From contig CAMYMV010000012.1 in assembly GCA_947259585.1 (NCBI GenBank), positions 1 through 57,414 on the forward strand: DNA of 57,414 nucleotides. Reading direction: 5' to 3'. The notes beneath the pieces are model-generated. The model was given only the letters and a program-made list of their open reading frames with translations, was not told where the DNA came from and did no database searches. Source of the stretch: an uncultured Gemmatimonadales bacterium (GTDB taxonomy: Bacteria; Gemmatimonadota; Gemmatimonadetes; Palauibacterales; Palauibacteraceae). Of this stretch, positions 17,496 to 28,800 are shown piece after piece. Positions within the stretch are counted from its first letter, which is position 1. Every line of letters begins with the position of its first letter. The position numbers and the translations under genes are program-made.

Positions 17496-19039
17496 GGGCT
17501 CGCGCCTTCGTCCCCGCCCTCTCGCCCTTCATCCGGTCCTTCATCCGGCCCTTCCTCCGGTTCACTGGCAGGGTCTCCGGCCGGGTCTCCCTCATCCTCC
17601 CCCGCCGGGCCGCCCTGCTCTTCCTCCACCTCCAGGGGATAGGAGAACGTCGTGTCGATCGCTGCCTCCAGGAGGCGCAGGTTGACGATCCTCTCCAGGA
17701 CCAGGTGGTACGTCCCCGACTCCAGAGGCGTGCCGAGCTGGATTCGCAGCGTCTGAGAGGGGAGCTTCTCCTCCGGGAGCGTGTCCGCCTCCTGGGCAGG
17801 GGGTTCCTCCTGCAGCGACGGGCGTGGCGCGGCCGGTGCTGGCTCGGCCTCCGCCGCCGTGGGGTCCGCCTCGCCACCACCCGCCAGCGGCGTCTCGACT
17901 TCCGCGGCGCCATCTAGCAGGGAGTCGGCTTCCACGGCAGCATCATCCGGCGAAGGCCCTTCCTCCCCGGCGGCCGCCGTGTCCGGAGGAACAGGCTCGG
18001 TGGCTGCCGTGTCCGGAGGAACAGGCTCGGCTGCTGCCGTGTCCGGAAGAGCAGGTTCGGCGGCCGGCGGAGCCCGGAACGTCTCCGCCGGAGTCCGGGC
18101 ACCGGCCCGGCCTCGGGCTCGGGGCGCCTCCACCTCCAGGCGCACCTCCTCGATCTCCCATCTCTGACCGCTCTCCGTTTGCCGGAGGGTGAGGCCCGCG
18201 GCGGTGAAGTCCTGCTCGGGATCCAGGTAATCGTCGAACTTCAGTTCCAGGGTGAGGTTGTCCACGTCCTGGATGAGGCCCAGAACCGGCGGAGTCGTGT
18301 CCGGCTCGACGACCCGGAAGCTCAAAACGGCGAAACCGACGGGCTCCAGCTCGAGACGCACGCTGTCATACGGCTCGAAGAGCCGCTCGAGCCGGAGGTT
18401 GTTGTTCAGGTCCTGGAAGGCGAAGGACCAGTAGTCATCAGGCGGCAGGTAGGGCAGCTCGAACGCCCCCTGCCGGTCCGTCAGGGCGCCGTACGGAATC
18501 GAGTCGCCGGCCAGGTTGTAGAAGAGCACTCTGCCTGGTGAAAGGGCTTCCCCATTCACGCGCTGACGGACCTCGCCAGTGACCCGCGTCGCGGACAGCT
18601 CCGGTCCGGTGGAGAAGACCAGCTCGATCGGCTCCACCGTGCGGTTGCCGAGAAGATCGGCGATGCCCTCCGGGATCTGGAAGTAGTACACGACGCCATC
18701 GGCCCAATCGTCGGTCGGGCTGATCTTGATGTTCGAGAAGCCGGACGACACCTGATACCGGTCGGCCGGAGACGCGATCAGGGTCTGCTGCAGGTTCGAG
18801 ACGCCCGTGATCGGCTCGTCGAATCGAATCTCGGCACTCCCGCCGAAGCCGGGCACGATCGAGTTCCTGACGGGATTGAACTCGCGGACGGAGGGCGGAA
18901 CTCGATCCGGGTGCGATCCCGGCGGCGGCTCTTCCCTGGCGCAAGCCACCCCGAGCACCGCCGCGGCCAGACCGACAGCTGTGCCGGTCAGTCCCCTCGA
19001 TGGGTGGAGCGACGTGTCAGGCACTCGATACGGCCTCAA
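17492..19039 (-). CDS. Ig-like (SbsA/Big_5-type) lipoprotein with a Pro/Ala-rich insert
   Basis: Up to 515 residues. The N-terminal [11 protein letters not shown] looks like a lipoprotein signal. Next is an Ig-like domain of the SbsA type ([14 protein letters not shown] to [24 protein letters not shown]), a carboxypeptidase-regulatory-like segment ([54 protein letters not shown]), a Pro/Ala/Asp low-complexity insert with a 10-residue repeat, and an acidic Gly-rich tail. The longest frame starts with TTG at 19039, overlapping the valS stop as TTGA; a GTG six codons later (VPDTSLH) is an alternative. It is probably anchored outside the cytoplasm. Its place between valS and selA gives no functional clue. 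Confidence 0.75.
   Translation of the reverse strand: MRPYRVPDTSLHPSRGLTGTAVGLAAAVLGVACAREEPPPGSHPDRVPPSVREFNPVRNSIVPGFGGSAEIRFDEPITGVSNLQQTLIASPADRYQVSSGFSNIKISPTDDWADGVVYYFQIPEGIADLLGNRTVEPIELVFSTGPELSATRVTGEVRQRVNGEALSPGRVLFYNLAGDSIPYGALTDRQGAFELPYLPPDDYWSFAFQDLNNNLRLERLFEPYDSVRLELEPVGFAVLSFRVVEPDTTPPVLGLIQDVDNLTLELKFDDYLDPEQDFTAAGLTLRQTESGQRWEIEEVRLEVEAPRARGRAGARTPAETFRAPPAAEPALPDTAAAEPVPPDTAATEPVPPDTAAAGEEGPSPDDAAVEADSLLDGAAEVETPLAGGGEADPTAAEAEPAPAAPRPSLQEEPPAQEADTLPEEKLPSQTLRIQLGTPLESGTYHLVLERIVNLRLLEAAIDTTFSYPLEVEEEQGGPAGEDEGDPAGDPASEPEEGPDEGPDEGREGGDEGASP
17977..18066 (-). repeat. Three 30-bp tandem repeats in the Ig-like lipoprotein gene
   Basis: Units at 17977-18006, 18007-18036 and 18037-18066. 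The first two differ only at their last bases; the third is more diverged. Each encodes a decapeptide of the form [10 protein letters not shown] in the low-complexity linker, so repeat gain or loss keeps the frame. Confidence 0.85.
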
Positions 19040-21702
19040 CCTTCTCCGAGCGCGCGTCTCTTATCGAGGAGGAGCGCTCGGCGCTCCTCGAGCGACCTCT
19101 GCTTCTCACGCTCGCGGATCACCACCTCCTCCGGAGCCTTCTCCAGGAACGCCGGGCTCTCGAGCCGGCCACGGGAGCCTTCCAGCAGGCCTTCGAGCCG
19201 GGACAGCTCCTTTTCCAGCCGTCCGAGCTCCCGGTCTACATCCACGACGTCGGCCAGCGGCAGGAAGAGCTCGGCCCCCGACTGCAGCACGGCGTGTGCG
19301 CCGGGCTCGGAGGGTAGGTGATCCGCCTCCTCGAACACCGCCCGGGCGAGTCGGGAGATCCCCTGCCCCTCGGCGGCCATCGCCTCGGCCAGAACCGGCG
19401 GAGCACCGCGCACGAGAACGGTGAGCTGCCGCGCGGGATCGATCCCGTAGGTGGCACGGAGGTTCCGAACCTGACCGACCAGCTCCTGGAGTCCAGCAAA
19501 AGCGGCTTCCGCCGCGGCGTCCTCCCACGAGTCCGGCGGCTCGGGCCACGGCCCGAGCACGATCGTGTCCTCCTCGCTTCGGCCCGGTAGACGGGTGGCG
19601 ATCGCCTCGGAAACGAAGGGCATGATCGGGTGCAGAAGACGCATCCAACCGTCCAACGCCTGCGCCAGGGTCGTCGAAGCGGCCGATCGGCTGGCCTCGC
19701 CACGCTCGCCTCCGAGCCGCGGCTTCGCCAGCTCGATGTACCAGTCCGCCAGCTCGCCCCAGCCGAACTGGTAGACGGCCGCTGCCGCATCGTGCAGCCG
19801 GAAGGCCTCCAACGCCTCGGTGACCTCCAGGGTAGTGCCGCGGAATCGGCTCAGAATCCACCGATCCGCCAGCTCCAATTCACGATCCTCGGGACTCGCC
19901 CCGAGATCCTCCTCGCTCAGGTACGGCAAGGCGAAGCGGCCGGCGTTCCAGATCTTGTTCGCGAAGTTCCGGCCGACCGCGAACGCGGCATCCAGATCCT
20001 GATAGTTGAGCTGGATGTCGGTCCCCATCGCCGCGCCGCTCAGGACCGTGTAGCGCATCGCGTCGGCGCCGTAGCGCTCCACGACCTCCAGCGGGTCGAT
20101 GCCGTTCCCGAGGGACTTGGCCATCCTCCGGCCGAGGTGGTCCCGGACCGTCCCGTTGATGACCACGTCCGTGAACGGGAGCTCGCCGATGAACTCGAGA
20201 CCCATCATCACCATTCGGGCGACCCAGAAGAAGATGATCTCAGCGGCGGTCACCAGCGTGTTCGTCGGGTAGAGCGCCTTCAGGTCATCGGTCTCGTCAG
20301 GCCAGCCGACGGTGCTGAACGGCCACAGCGCCGAGCTGAACCAGGTATCCAGGACATCCGGATCCTGGCGAAGCTCGCCGCGGCACTCCGGGCACTCGGG
20401 AGGGTCTTCGCGCGAGGCGATCCGGGTGCCGCAGGCATCACAGTACCAAACGGGAATGCGGTGCCCCCACCACAGCTGCCTGCTGATGCACCAATCCCGG
20501 ATATTCTCCATCCAGTGGTCGTACTTCTTGCCGAAGTGCTCCGGATGGAAACGGAGTCGGCCGTCCCGATACGCGGCCAAGGCGGGCTCGGCCAACGGCT
20601 CCATACGCACGAACCACTGCTCGCTCAACCAGGGCTCGACGACCGTGCCACATCGGTAGCAGTGACCCACCGCATGGAGGTGGTCCTCGATCTCGACCAG
20701 GAAGCCTCCGGCCTCGAGATCCTCCAGAACACGCTCGCGGGCCTCGAACCGGTCCAGCCCTCGATACGCCTCCGGCGCCTCGGCGGAGATAGAGCCATCG
20801 GCCTCCAGCACGTTCACGCGCGGAAGCTCGTGTCGCTCGCCGATCTCGAAGTCGTTCGGATCGTGGGCCGGTGTCACCTTGAGGGCCCCCGTACCGAATT
20901 CCAGGTCCACGTACTCGTCCGCGATCACCGGCAGTGACCTGCCCACGAGCGGCAGCACCAGGTCGTGGCCGATCCTCGCGGCGTGTCTCGGGTCCTCGGG
21001 GTGTACCGCCACGGCGGTGTCGCCGAGCATCGTCTCGGGACGTGTCGTCGCGACGACCACGCCCTCCTCTCCCTCGACGGCGGATGGATACCGGATGTGA
21101 TAGAGCTTGCCCGTCTCGTCGCGGTGATCGACCTCTTCGTTGGCGAGCGCCGTCCTGCAACGGGGGCACCAGTTAATGATGTACTCGCCCCGATAGATCA
21201 GGCCCTTCTCGTACAGGCGGACGAACACTTCCCGCACGGCTCTCGACAATCCTTCGTCGAGGGTGAAGCGGAGCCGCTCCCAATCGCAGGAATCGCCGAT
21301 CTTCCGCTGTTGCTCGAGAATCAGCCCGCCGTACTCGTGCACCCACGCCCAAACGCGCTCGACGAACGCCTCACGGCCGAGCTCCCAGCGCGACACCCCA
21401 TCCTTCGCCAGCTCTCGCTCCACGACGTTCTGCGTCGCGATTCCCGCGTGGTCGGTGCCTGGCACCCACACGGCGTCATAATGCTGCATGCGGCGCCAGC
21501 GCATCAGCACATCCTGGATCGTGTGGTTCAGCCCGTGCCCCATGTGCAGAGCGCCGGTCACGTTCGGAGGCGGAATCGAGATGACGTACGGCCTCTTCAC
21601 GCGCTCGGCGGGAACGTGGAAGAGTCCCGCCTCCTCCCACCGCCGGTACATCGGCGCTTCGATTTCCGAAGGGTCGTATCTGGAGTCGAGCATCTGGCTC
21701 AA
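19036..21702 (-). CDS. valS: Valyl-tRNA synthetase
   Basis: Charges tRNA-Val. 888 residues, a normal length. Class I motifs are present: HMGH at 53-56 in [18 protein letters not shown], and the KMSKS equivalent as [14 protein letters not shown]. The editing domain shows [19 protein letters not shown], and the zinc-ribbon region has CDACG and CPEC. The C-terminal coiled coil ([18 protein letters not shown]) binds tRNA. The second ATG (21693) is an alternative start. It opens a coupled run valS - Ig-like lipoprotein - selA - purN - purH. I saw no T-box leader in the 125 bases upstream. Confidence 0.97.
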   Translation of the reverse strand: MSQMLDSRYDPSEIEAPMYRRWEEAGLFHVPAERVKRPYVISIPPPNVTGALHMGHGLNHTIQDVLMRWRRMQHYDAVWVPGTDHAGIATQNVVERELAKDGVSRWELGREAFVERVWAWVHEYGGLILEQQRKIGDSCDWERLRFTLDEGLSRAVREVFVRLYEKGLIYRGEYIINWCPRCRTALANEEVDHRDETGKLYHIRYPSAVEGEEGVVVATTRPETMLGDTAVAVHPEDPRHAARIGHDLVLPLVGRSLPVIADEYVDLEFGTGALKVTPAHDPNDFEIGERHELPRVNVLEADGSISAEAPEAYRGLDRFEARERVLEDLEAGGFLVEIEDHLHAVGHCYRCGTVVEPWLSEQWFVRMEPLAEPALAAYRDGRLRFHPEHFGKKYDHWMENIRDWCISRQLWWGHRIPVWYCDACGTRIASREDPPECPECRGELRQDPDVLDTWFSSALWPFSTVGWPDETDDLKALYPTNTLVTAAEIIFFWVARMVMMGLEFIGELPFTDVVINGTVRDHLGRRMAKSLGNGIDPLEVVERYGADAMRYTVLSGAAMGTDIQLNYQDLDAAFAVGRNFANKIWNAGRFALPYLSEEDLGASPEDRELELADRWILSRFRGTTLEVTEALEAFRLHDAAAAVYQFGWGELADWYIELAKPRLGGERGEASRSAASTTLAQALDGWMRLLHPIMPFVSEAIATRLPGRSEEDTIVLGPWPEPPDSWEDAAAEAAFAGLQELVGQVRNLRATYGIDPARQLTVLVRGAPPVLAEAMAAEGQGISRLARAVFEEADHLPSEPGAHAVLQSGAELFLPLADVVDVDRELGRLEKELSRLEGLLEGSRGRLESPAFLEKAPEEVVIREREKQRSLEERRALLLDKRRALGEG

Positions 21703-21827
21703 GGTCGGCCGCTATCCAGAGTGGCTTGGTTTCCGAGGATGCTTCGGGGGAGTTTAACGGCGACGATAGTGAAATCCAACCAGGGCCGTGCTTCCATGGG
21801 GCCTCTGGCCTTTGCTCGGACAGGCTC

Positions 21828-22715
21828 CTAACCGTCCGCCGTATCCGGAGGCGCCGCCTCGGTCGTATCACTCTCGCGCCGTTCGACCTCCTCCTGGGTG
21901 CGCCTCCGCATCTCCTTGAGGGCCTCCTCGCGCTCCTTCCGGATGTCGGTCTCGATGTCCTGCTGCCGGATCTCGTTGAACTCGCGGATCATCTGGCGCG
22001 TCTTCTGGGCATTCGGGGACATGCTGTACCCGAAGAGCGCGCCGAACGGGATCGGGATCGTGATATCGCCGAGGTGGAGCCCCTTGTCGGAGATGCCCCA
22101 CTTCTTGTCTCCTTCGCCGAACGTCCACTCCGTCGCCCTGCGGCGCTCCTCCTCCGTCAGGCTCAAGCTGTCCAACCAGACGCGGAGCAGAGCACGCACG
22201 GCGCTGTCGGCACGCGCGTACGCCTGAGCGACGTGGGCGGGCCACGGCTCATCTGGATAGGGGACCCAGAGCCGGCGATCGGTGAACTGCGCACGGAGGC
22301 GCTCCGCGTTCGTCAGCCCGCGCCTCTCCGGCTCCGCCTCCGCGCCGCCGACCTCATCCGGCTCTCCGGGCACGACCTGGATAACCTCCTGCTCTCCGGG
22401 CCGGATTTCGGGCCGTTGCGGCTCGCTGAGCGGCTCCAGTGGATCGGGCGTGGGCACGTCCACCACCTCGATGCCATCCGGCCGCGGGATGACCTCAGGG
22501 GGCAGTCCGAGCAAACCGCGCTCGCTCAGAACCAGGAGGCGCGATACGAAAAGGACGAGCAGCACGTGGACGAGGAACGAGACCCCCAGAGCCCACGGCA
22601 GGGCGCGGCTATAGACGTCCCTGCGCACGCCCCCCTTCGGCGGCCTCCGGACGGGATCCGGGCCTTCCGTCTCCGGGCGTCCGACGTCGGGCGGGGGAAC
22701 GATCGTGGAGGACAA
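21828..22715 (-). CDS. TonB-like membrane-anchored protein, function unknown
   Basis: 295 residues. A cytoplasmic Pro/Arg-rich N-terminus of about 35 residues is followed by one membrane helix (ALPWALGVSFLVHVLLVLFVS) that resembles TonB/TolA anchors. Next comes a Pro-rich periplasmic stretch (DVPTPDPLEPLSEPQRPE) and a C-terminal domain with WVPYPDEPWPAHVAQAYARAD, EWTFGEGDKKWGISDKGLHLG and a charged coiled coil (QDIETDIRKEREEALKEMRR). The usual TonB C-terminal fold is not apparent, so I do not call it TonB. It is the last gene of the DUF4175-like operon. Confidence 0.7.
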   Translation of the reverse strand: MSSTIVPPPDVGRPETEGPDPVRRPPKGGVRRDVYSRALPWALGVSFLVHVLLVLFVSRLLVLSERGLLGLPPEVIPRPDGIEVVDVPTPDPLEPLSEPQRPEIRPGEQEVIQVVPGEPDEVGGAEAEPERRGLTNAERLRAQFTDRRLWVPYPDEPWPAHVAQAYARADSAVRALLRVWLDSLSLTEEERRRATEWTFGEGDKKWGISDKGLHLGDITIPIPFGALFGYSMSPNAQKTRQMIREFNEIRQQDIETDIRKEREEALKEMRRRTQEEVERRESDTTEAAPPDTADG

Positions 22716-22754
22716 GGAGGGCGCTCAGAGCGTCGCGTCGACGAACATGAAGGA

Positions 22755-22776
22755 CGAGCTTTTCCGGCGAAGCTCG
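22755..22776. promoter_or_regulatory. Intercistronic hairpin before the TonB-like gene
   Basis: CGAGCTT (22755-22761) and AAGCTCG (22770-22776) enclose an 8-base loop in the 86-base gap between the amidotransferase-like and TonB-like genes. It is a perfect 7-bp stem without a T tract, so it could be an mRNA processing or stabilising element rather than a terminator. Confidence 0.4.
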
Positions 22777-22801
22777 CCAACGGCGGGAACCCGATCTCCG
22801 A

Positions 22802-24064
22802 TCACGTCTTCAACTCCTTCTTCTTGGCGGCCGGAAACAGCACGTTGTTCAAGATCAGACGATACCCCGGTGAATGCCGCCGGAGCTCCAGATCGGTCGG
22901 GGGATCTCCGATCAGGTGCTGCGGGTCCTCGGGATCGTGTCCGCCGTAGAACGTGAACGTTCCCTCTCCATAGACTCCGTGAATGTACTTCGCGATTCCA
23001 CCGCCGCCCTCGGCCAGCACGATCATGCCGGGCTTCAGGCGCGCCCGGCGGAACGACGTCGTCAGACCGTAGAAGTCGGGCAGAACCCTGACGTGGCTCT
23101 GCGTGAGCATGGTGGGCACGGGATCGAACTTGGCGCTGAAGTCGAACAGCGTGAAGCTGGAGAGGGGTAGTCGCTGCGGCGTGTTGACCAGGTGCCCATC
23201 GATGTCGCTGAACGCACTGATCGAGGGCTCGTGAACGAGGGCCGCGTCCGCGAAGGCCATGGCCTGGCCCCAATCCATCATCCCGTCGGCCGCCGGGTCC
23301 ACCGGCGACCCGTCCGCGAAGAAGGCCGCGATGTCCGTCGTCCGGGCCGCGAGAGCGAGGTCCAGGGTCTCGGTCGCCGTGCACATCGCAAAGAGAAAGC
23401 CTCCGCCCTCCACGTACGTGCGGATCTCCCGCGCGACGGCCTTCTTCAGCTCGGGAACGCTCGCGTAGCCGAACTCGGCGGCCACTCCCTCGTTGCGCTC
23501 GACTTCCTCCCGCAGCCACTCGGTGCCCGCGTAGGTCAGATAGAACTTCGAGTACTGGCCGGTGAAATCCTCGTGGTGGAGGTGGAGCCAGTCGAAATCG
23601 GACAGCCTCCCCAACAGCACCTCGGCATCCCAGACCGTCTCGTAGGGAATCTCCGCGTACTCCAGCGCCAACGTCACCGCATCGTCCCATGGCGAGCTGT
23701 TCGGCGGTGTGTATACGGCGACCCTCGGAGCCCGCTCGAGTGGGACCATTTCCATGTTCGAGCTCTCGATCTTCGCCCGGATCCTGGCGATCTCGACCGG
23801 ACCGACCGGCTCGACCGCCACTCCCATCAGGGCCGCCATTCGCCGGACCGCCGGCATGTCCGGGATGATGAACGAGCCGTCGCGGTAGTTCAGAAGCCAG
23901 TCGGCCCGCTCCTCCGCCGCCAGGACCTTGTAGGCGAGCCCGTAGGCCTTGAGGTGGTTCTCCTGAGCGTCGTCCATCGGTACCAGCAGCTGGCCCGACC
24001 CACGCGTCGGCGCGGCCAGCACCACGAGCACGGCCAGGGCCACGACCCTGCAGAGCGAGCTCAT
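22802..24064 (-). CDS. Secreted amidotransferase-like protein of unknown function
   Basis: 420 residues from the ATG at 24064, which overlaps the TPR stop as ATGA. Residues 1-25 form a signal peptide (VVALAVLVVLAAPTRGSG). The mature start LLVPMDDAQENHLKAYGLAYKVL and LLNYRDGSFIIPD belong to a family I recall from Bacteroidota and Gemmatimonadota, sometimes labelled asparagine synthetase B in databases; neither domain of that enzyme is visible here. VEGGGFLFAMCTATETLDLAL resembles a class I amidotransferase nucleophile elbow with Cys, and PGMIVLAEGGGGIAKYIHGVYGEGTFTFYGGHDPEDPQH may be the His region. It probably acts in the envelope. Confidence 0.72.
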   Translation of the reverse strand: MSSLCRVVALAVLVVLAAPTRGSGQLLVPMDDAQENHLKAYGLAYKVLAAEERADWLLNYRDGSFIIPDMPAVRRMAALMGVAVEPVGPVEIARIRAKIESSNMEMVPLERAPRVAVYTPPNSSPWDDAVTLALEYAEIPYETVWDAEVLLGRLSDFDWLHLHHEDFTGQYSKFYLTYAGTEWLREEVERNEGVAAEFGYASVPELKKAVAREIRTYVEGGGFLFAMCTATETLDLALAARTTDIAAFFADGSPVDPAADGMMDWGQAMAFADAALVHEPSISAFSDIDGHLVNTPQRLPLSSFTLFDFSAKFDPVPTMLTQSHVRVLPDFYGLTTSFRRARLKPGMIVLAEGGGGIAKYIHGVYGEGTFTFYGGHDPEDPQHLIGDPPTDLELRRHSPGYRLILNNVLFPAAKKKELKT

Positions 24065-25884
24065 CCGCCGCCTGCCTCGGAGGGCGAGGCGGCGAGCCAC
24101 TCGGCGCGCAGACGCCGGGCCAGCGGTGTCACGGCGCTCTCCGGATACTCGAGGATCAGCCGCTCCAATCGAGACACCGGCGAGGAACCGGCTACGTCCA
24201 AGGGCTGCAGGGCCCGCTCGTATCTCGCGATCGCCAACAGGGCGACGGGTGACTCCTGGGCCCCGGGATACCGTTCGATCAGGCGCCCTCGAAGAGCCGA
24301 GGCCTGAGCTGCGAAGCCTGCTTTATCCAAGCCGGCGGCAGCCAGCGCCATCCCCTCGGGCGAGGTGTCTCCGGACTCCCACTCGCGGAGACCGGTCTCG
24401 AGCTCGGTCGGCGCTGGCTCGCGAGCGATCAGGTGAAGGAGACGGCCGAATCGTTTGGCCGCGGCGGAATCCGAGCTGGCCAGGGCGCCTGCCAGGCGGA
24501 TGGCAGACGTGCGGGTGCGAACGTCGGAGCCGATGGCGCCCGTGGCATCGTCGAGCGCCTGGGTGGCTCCGGTCACGTCTCCGGCGTAGAGGCGAACGTG
24601 CCCGAGCTCGAGCGCCAGGCGGGCATGCGGCACCACGTCGCCGGCCGGGGTGGTCGAGGTGCCGGCCACGAGGATTCGCTCGGCGTCGGACAGCCGACCG
24701 GCGCGGACGAAGCTCCGGGCAAGCTCGATGCGCATGTCGACCAGCTCGGACTCGGGCTGAGGGTAGGTCCGCTGGAAATCCGCCAGCATTCGCTCCGCAT
24801 CATCCGTCTCCGAAAGCGAGAGGCTGAAGAGGCGGCGCGCCGAGACGCGGTGCACGTCGGTCCCTCGAGCGACGCTTCGAAGCAGTTGATCGAACGCCCG
24901 GCGCGCACGCGTGGAATCACCGGCTTGAAGCGCCATGTCGGCGGCGGCGGCGCGCCACCTATCGCGTCGTACGGGGTCGACGAGAAGGTCCGCGAGCCGC
25001 TCCGCCGCCCAGGCACCCTGGCCGTGGGCACCCGATGCACGTGCCCCCTCGGCGAATCGGGCCAGGAACTCACGGCGCTCGGAGGGAGCCAGGCGACCCT
25101 CCAGGTCCCGTGCCAGCTCCCCGGCACGCTCGGGGGCGCCAAAACGGAGCATCAGATGCGAGGCGGCGACGGTGGCAGCCGGCGGCATCCCGCGCACGGC
25201 GGCCGCGACGGCATCCGCGAACTCGGCGCGGACTTCGTCATCGCCACCCACCGCCACCTCCAGCAGGGTCGCGTCGGCCTCCGTCTGCGTCAGCCGCACC
25301 CATTCGTCTGCCGCTCCCCTGTAGTCGCCCATGTCGAGCGACAGCGTCCCGAGCTCGACCGCGAAAGCCGCAGGGCTGCCGAGCTTCCGCCGCCCGCGTC
25401 GGAGAGTCTCGGCACCGGCCTCCGGGTCTCCGGAGGCGATCTCGGCGCTTGCCCACGCCACGTACGCCGCGGCCTCGGTCGGACGAGCCTCCGCCCATCC
25501 CGCGGCCACGGACCGAGCCGAGTCGGCTTGGCCGGCAGCCAGGAGAGCATCGACCCAAAGACGTCTCAGGTCCTCGGAGGCGGCCTCCCCTCCGCCCGCG
25601 CGCTCGAATCGTGGAAGGAAGGGAGCAACGCGTTCCCGACGCCCGGCTATCTGTAGCAGGAGAGCCAGCCCCGGCTCGGAGGTCGGGTGCTCGTCCAACA
25701 AGCCCCCGAGAACCGAGAGCGCTTCGTCCGGTCGATCGGCGGCGTCGAGGCGTGCGGCCCACTCCACCAGCCGGCTCTCGTCCGGGGTGGGCGCTCGCTG
25801 AGCCAGCGCGGCCGAGGGACCGGCAGACGAGATCAGAAGCACCAGTGGGACGAAAACCGAGGTCCGCCGGCCTGCCACGCTCAC
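24061..25884 (-). CDS. Secreted TPR-repeat protein
   Basis: 607 residues from a GTG start that overlaps the DUF4175-like stop as GTGA. A signal peptide (VFVPLVLLISSAGPSAALAQ) is followed by alpha-solenoid sequence: repeated helix pairs of TPR type such as RLDAADRPDEALSVLGGLL, ALLAAGQADSARSVAAGWAE and LARSFVRAGRLSDAERILVAG. No catalytic motif is seen. It probably serves as a periplasmic scaffold for the flanking envelope proteins. Part of the coupled run DUF4175-like - TPR - amidotransferase-like. Confidence 0.8.
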   Translation of the reverse strand: MSVAGRRTSVFVPLVLLISSAGPSAALAQRAPTPDESRLVEWAARLDAADRPDEALSVLGGLLDEHPTSEPGLALLLQIAGRRERVAPFLPRFERAGGGEAASEDLRRLWVDALLAAGQADSARSVAAGWAEARPTEAAAYVAWASAEIASGDPEAGAETLRRGRRKLGSPAAFAVELGTLSLDMGDYRGAADEWVRLTQTEADATLLEVAVGGDDEVRAEFADAVAAAVRGMPPAATVAASHLMLRFGAPERAGELARDLEGRLAPSERREFLARFAEGARASGAHGQGAWAAERLADLLVDPVRRDRWRAAAADMALQAGDSTRARRAFDQLLRSVARGTDVHRVSARRLFSLSLSETDDAERMLADFQRTYPQPESELVDMRIELARSFVRAGRLSDAERILVAGTSTTPAGDVVPHARLALELGHVRLYAGDVTGATQALDDATGAIGSDVRTRTSAIRLAGALASSDSAAAKRFGRLLHLIAREPAPTELETGLREWESGDTSPEGMALAAAGLDKAGFAAQASALRGRLIERYPGAQESPVALLAIARYERALQPLDVAGSSPVSRLERLILEYPESAVTPLARRLRAEWLAASPSEAGGG

Positions 25885-28800
25885 GGCCCCCCATCCTCCG
25901 GCTCTTCCACCACCCGGTTCAGCCGATCGAAGTAGTCCAGAACCATCCAGCGGTAGGCGGGCGGGAGCTCGCGCAGTACTTCCTCGTTCGGATGCGGGAA
26001 GCGCGGACCCGCCAGCACCTCCGGATCGAGACGCGGCACCTCCGAGGGCAGATCGGCACCCGGCCGGGATTCGCGCCGGTCGGGTTCCTCGTCTTCCCGC
26101 TCCAGCGACCGCCCGGCGTCCAGGAGCCGTCGAAACAGCGTCTCCTGCCTCTCCACCGTCTCGGGATTCAGGACCCCCGACTCCAGGCGGCGCGCGAGCT
26201 CTGCCGCTTCGCGCGCCAGCTCCTCCCGCCGCACGAGGACATCCTCTTGATCTCCCGCTCGCTCAGCCAGTTCTTGCAGGTCGCGCTCCACCTCCGCCTG
26301 CCCTTCCGCCAGTTGCTCGATGCGGGAACCGACGGGCCTTCCGTCCTCCTGCATGAACAGGAGAGAGCCACCCTCCCGGCTGAGTCCTTCCTGCATCCTG
26401 GCGGCTCTGGCAAGCTGCTCGAGCATCTCGGCCGTGCCACTACCGGAGCCGGCTGCCTGCACGGCCTCGGCGCTGGCCAATAGGCGTGCGGCGAGCTCGT
26501 TCAGCGCCTCGGCGATGGCCGTCGCCTCTCCTCTGGTCGGTCTCTGTCCGGAGCCATCCTGCAACCTGGACAGCAGATCATCCATCCGCCCCGCAGCTTC
26601 GGTCGCCGCCACGGCAGAGCCCCGATCCAGGAGGGCCGTTCGCCGGCCCGCCTCCGCCAGGCTCCCGAACAGGTTGTCCAGACCGCCCCGGAGCGCCGCC
26701 TGGCGACCCTGAAGGGTGGCCGGGTCGAGCGCACCCGGGCCCGAGTATCCTTCCGCCAGCGCCTCCTGCTCCGTGGCCAGCGCGAGTGCCTCGCGCCGAG
26801 CGTGCTCGAGCGCCTCCCTGGCCTCCGCGCTCCAGTCCTGGCCCAGCGCCCGCTCGGCCGTCGCAAGCGAGGCAGCTGCATCACTCAGCCGTTCGGCCGC
26901 CTCGATCGCATCGGTCTCGGTGGGGCTCCCCTCCGCGCGCTCGCCCGGCTGCCCGCTCGCATCACCGGCCGACCGCGCCGCCGCCCGCGCCGCCGCCCGC
27001 GCTCTGCCGGCTGCCTCGGACACCGCTTCTCCGGCAGCCCGCACGGAATCAGTGGCCGCGGCAGAGGCGCCCGCACTCAGACTGGAGCCCAACCTCTCGC
27101 TCAACTCCTCGATCCGGCGAGCAAGCTCTTCGGCATCCGTGGCAAGCGTTTCCTCTTTGTCACGCCACGTATCATCCACGTCGGAAGCCTCGGCTATCGC
27201 ATCCTGCCGCCGAGCGAGCTCCTCCGCGGTGTTTCGGGCCGACTTCACGCCCTGCTCCAGCGCGGCCCGCTCCAGGACGGCCGCGCTCCGCTCCAGATCC
27301 TCACGCAAGCGGCCGGAGTCCTCGGCGAGACGCCCGAGAGCCGACTGGAGCCGCTCCGGCCGGAGGTCCCGTAGGGCCTCCCGTAGCGCGGCGATCCGTT
27401 CCCCCAGCTCAGACTCGAGGAGACGGCGATACATCTCTTTCAGCTCACCCATCTCCTCGCGCAGGCCCGCATCCAACAACGCCTCCGACAGGTCCTCCAG
27501 CGTCCCGGCCCGATCAATCAGCTCCTGCAGGTCACGCTCGAGCTCCTCGGCACGCTCGGTGACGTCCCGGCCTTCCTCCGTCGCCTCGTAGGAGAGGCCG
27601 CCATCGCGCTCGCTTCCGGGGAACAGCGCCGCGGAGGCTCCCTCCGGGGCAAGGGCGGCACGGGCTCTCCCCTCCGCCTCGCGCGCCCGCCGCTCGAGGT
27701 CCTGGATCGCTTCCGCCGTCCGCCCGGCGGCATCGGCCAGCGAGTCGGCGCCAAGCGCCGCGGCCTCGCGAAGCTGCCGCAGCGTGGGGAGGAATGCGCG
27801 CAGAGTGTCGGAGCTCGCCGGGGCGTGCCGGGGGTGGGCGTCGCGAGCTCGGACGAAATAGTAGAGGGTGTCGCCGGGGAGAAGCTCGTGCCCATCCCCC
27901 TCCACGACCGCCCGGAGGATCATCCGCGCGGCGGGCTCCGGCGGGGCGATCGAGGTGGCCACCGAGGGGCCCGCGCCCGTCGCCGATACCTTCCAGCTCA
28001 CCAGCTCGACCTCGGAGATGCCAATGTCGTCCCGAACGTCGACCACCAGCGGAAGCCGGAGCGTCGCGCCAAGGGCCCGATCCCCTTCCGGCTGGAGAAT
28101 CCGGACATCCGGAAGGCTGTCCCGCAAAACGCGTATGTCGAGCGGCGGGGGGAGGACCAGGCCCGGCCTCCGGCCGGCGGAGATGATCCCCCAGCGCCAC
28201 TCGCCGCTGATCCAGGGCCGGAAGCCGCCGTCGAAGCTCTCGCCGTCAACGGTGAATGAAACGAGCGAGTCACCCGGCCGATCGCCCGGCGGCGCCAGCG
28301 TGACCGCGCTCAGAGGGCCGTTCGCCGCCCCCCGCACGTGCACCGTCGTGCCCTCCGGAATCGCGAGGGTCGAGAAGGGGCGCTCCAGGCGCTCGGAGGG
28401 CCGGCGGAGGTAAGCCGGGTAGGCGAGATCCAGAGCGAGATCTCTCAGAAGGAGCGGGTCGACGGGAGAGATTTCGATGACCTCGCTGGCCCGGCCGGCC
28501 AGATCCTCGGCCCACAAACGCGTTCGGACTCGGATCGGCTCGCTTCGGACCTCGACCACTCCGCTCACCGGGTCGAGGTCCAGGTCACGGGAGCGTGGTG
28601 GCTCGCCGGCGGCGTGCTCGAACAACATCACCGTCGGGCGTCCCTGAGCAGATATGCGAAGCGGTGCCGCCTCACCTCGTGGGACGCTCGCCGGCGCGAG
28701 CACTCGGAGCTCGGATACCGGCACCGCCGCGAGCGCCCGCCACGGCGCCGCCCAGAGGCGTGCCGCGAGCGCCGTCGGGACGGGTCGGACGAGAACCGAC

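Noticed and set aside
21703..21827. T-box leader for valS
   Set aside because: No T-box core sequence, specifier stem or terminator/antiterminator pair could be found in the short upstream gap.
22802..24064. Asparagine synthetase B
   Set aside because: Database label recalled for this family, but there is no N-terminal Cys-2 glutaminase domain or ATP-pyrophosphatase motif; a signal peptide is present instead.
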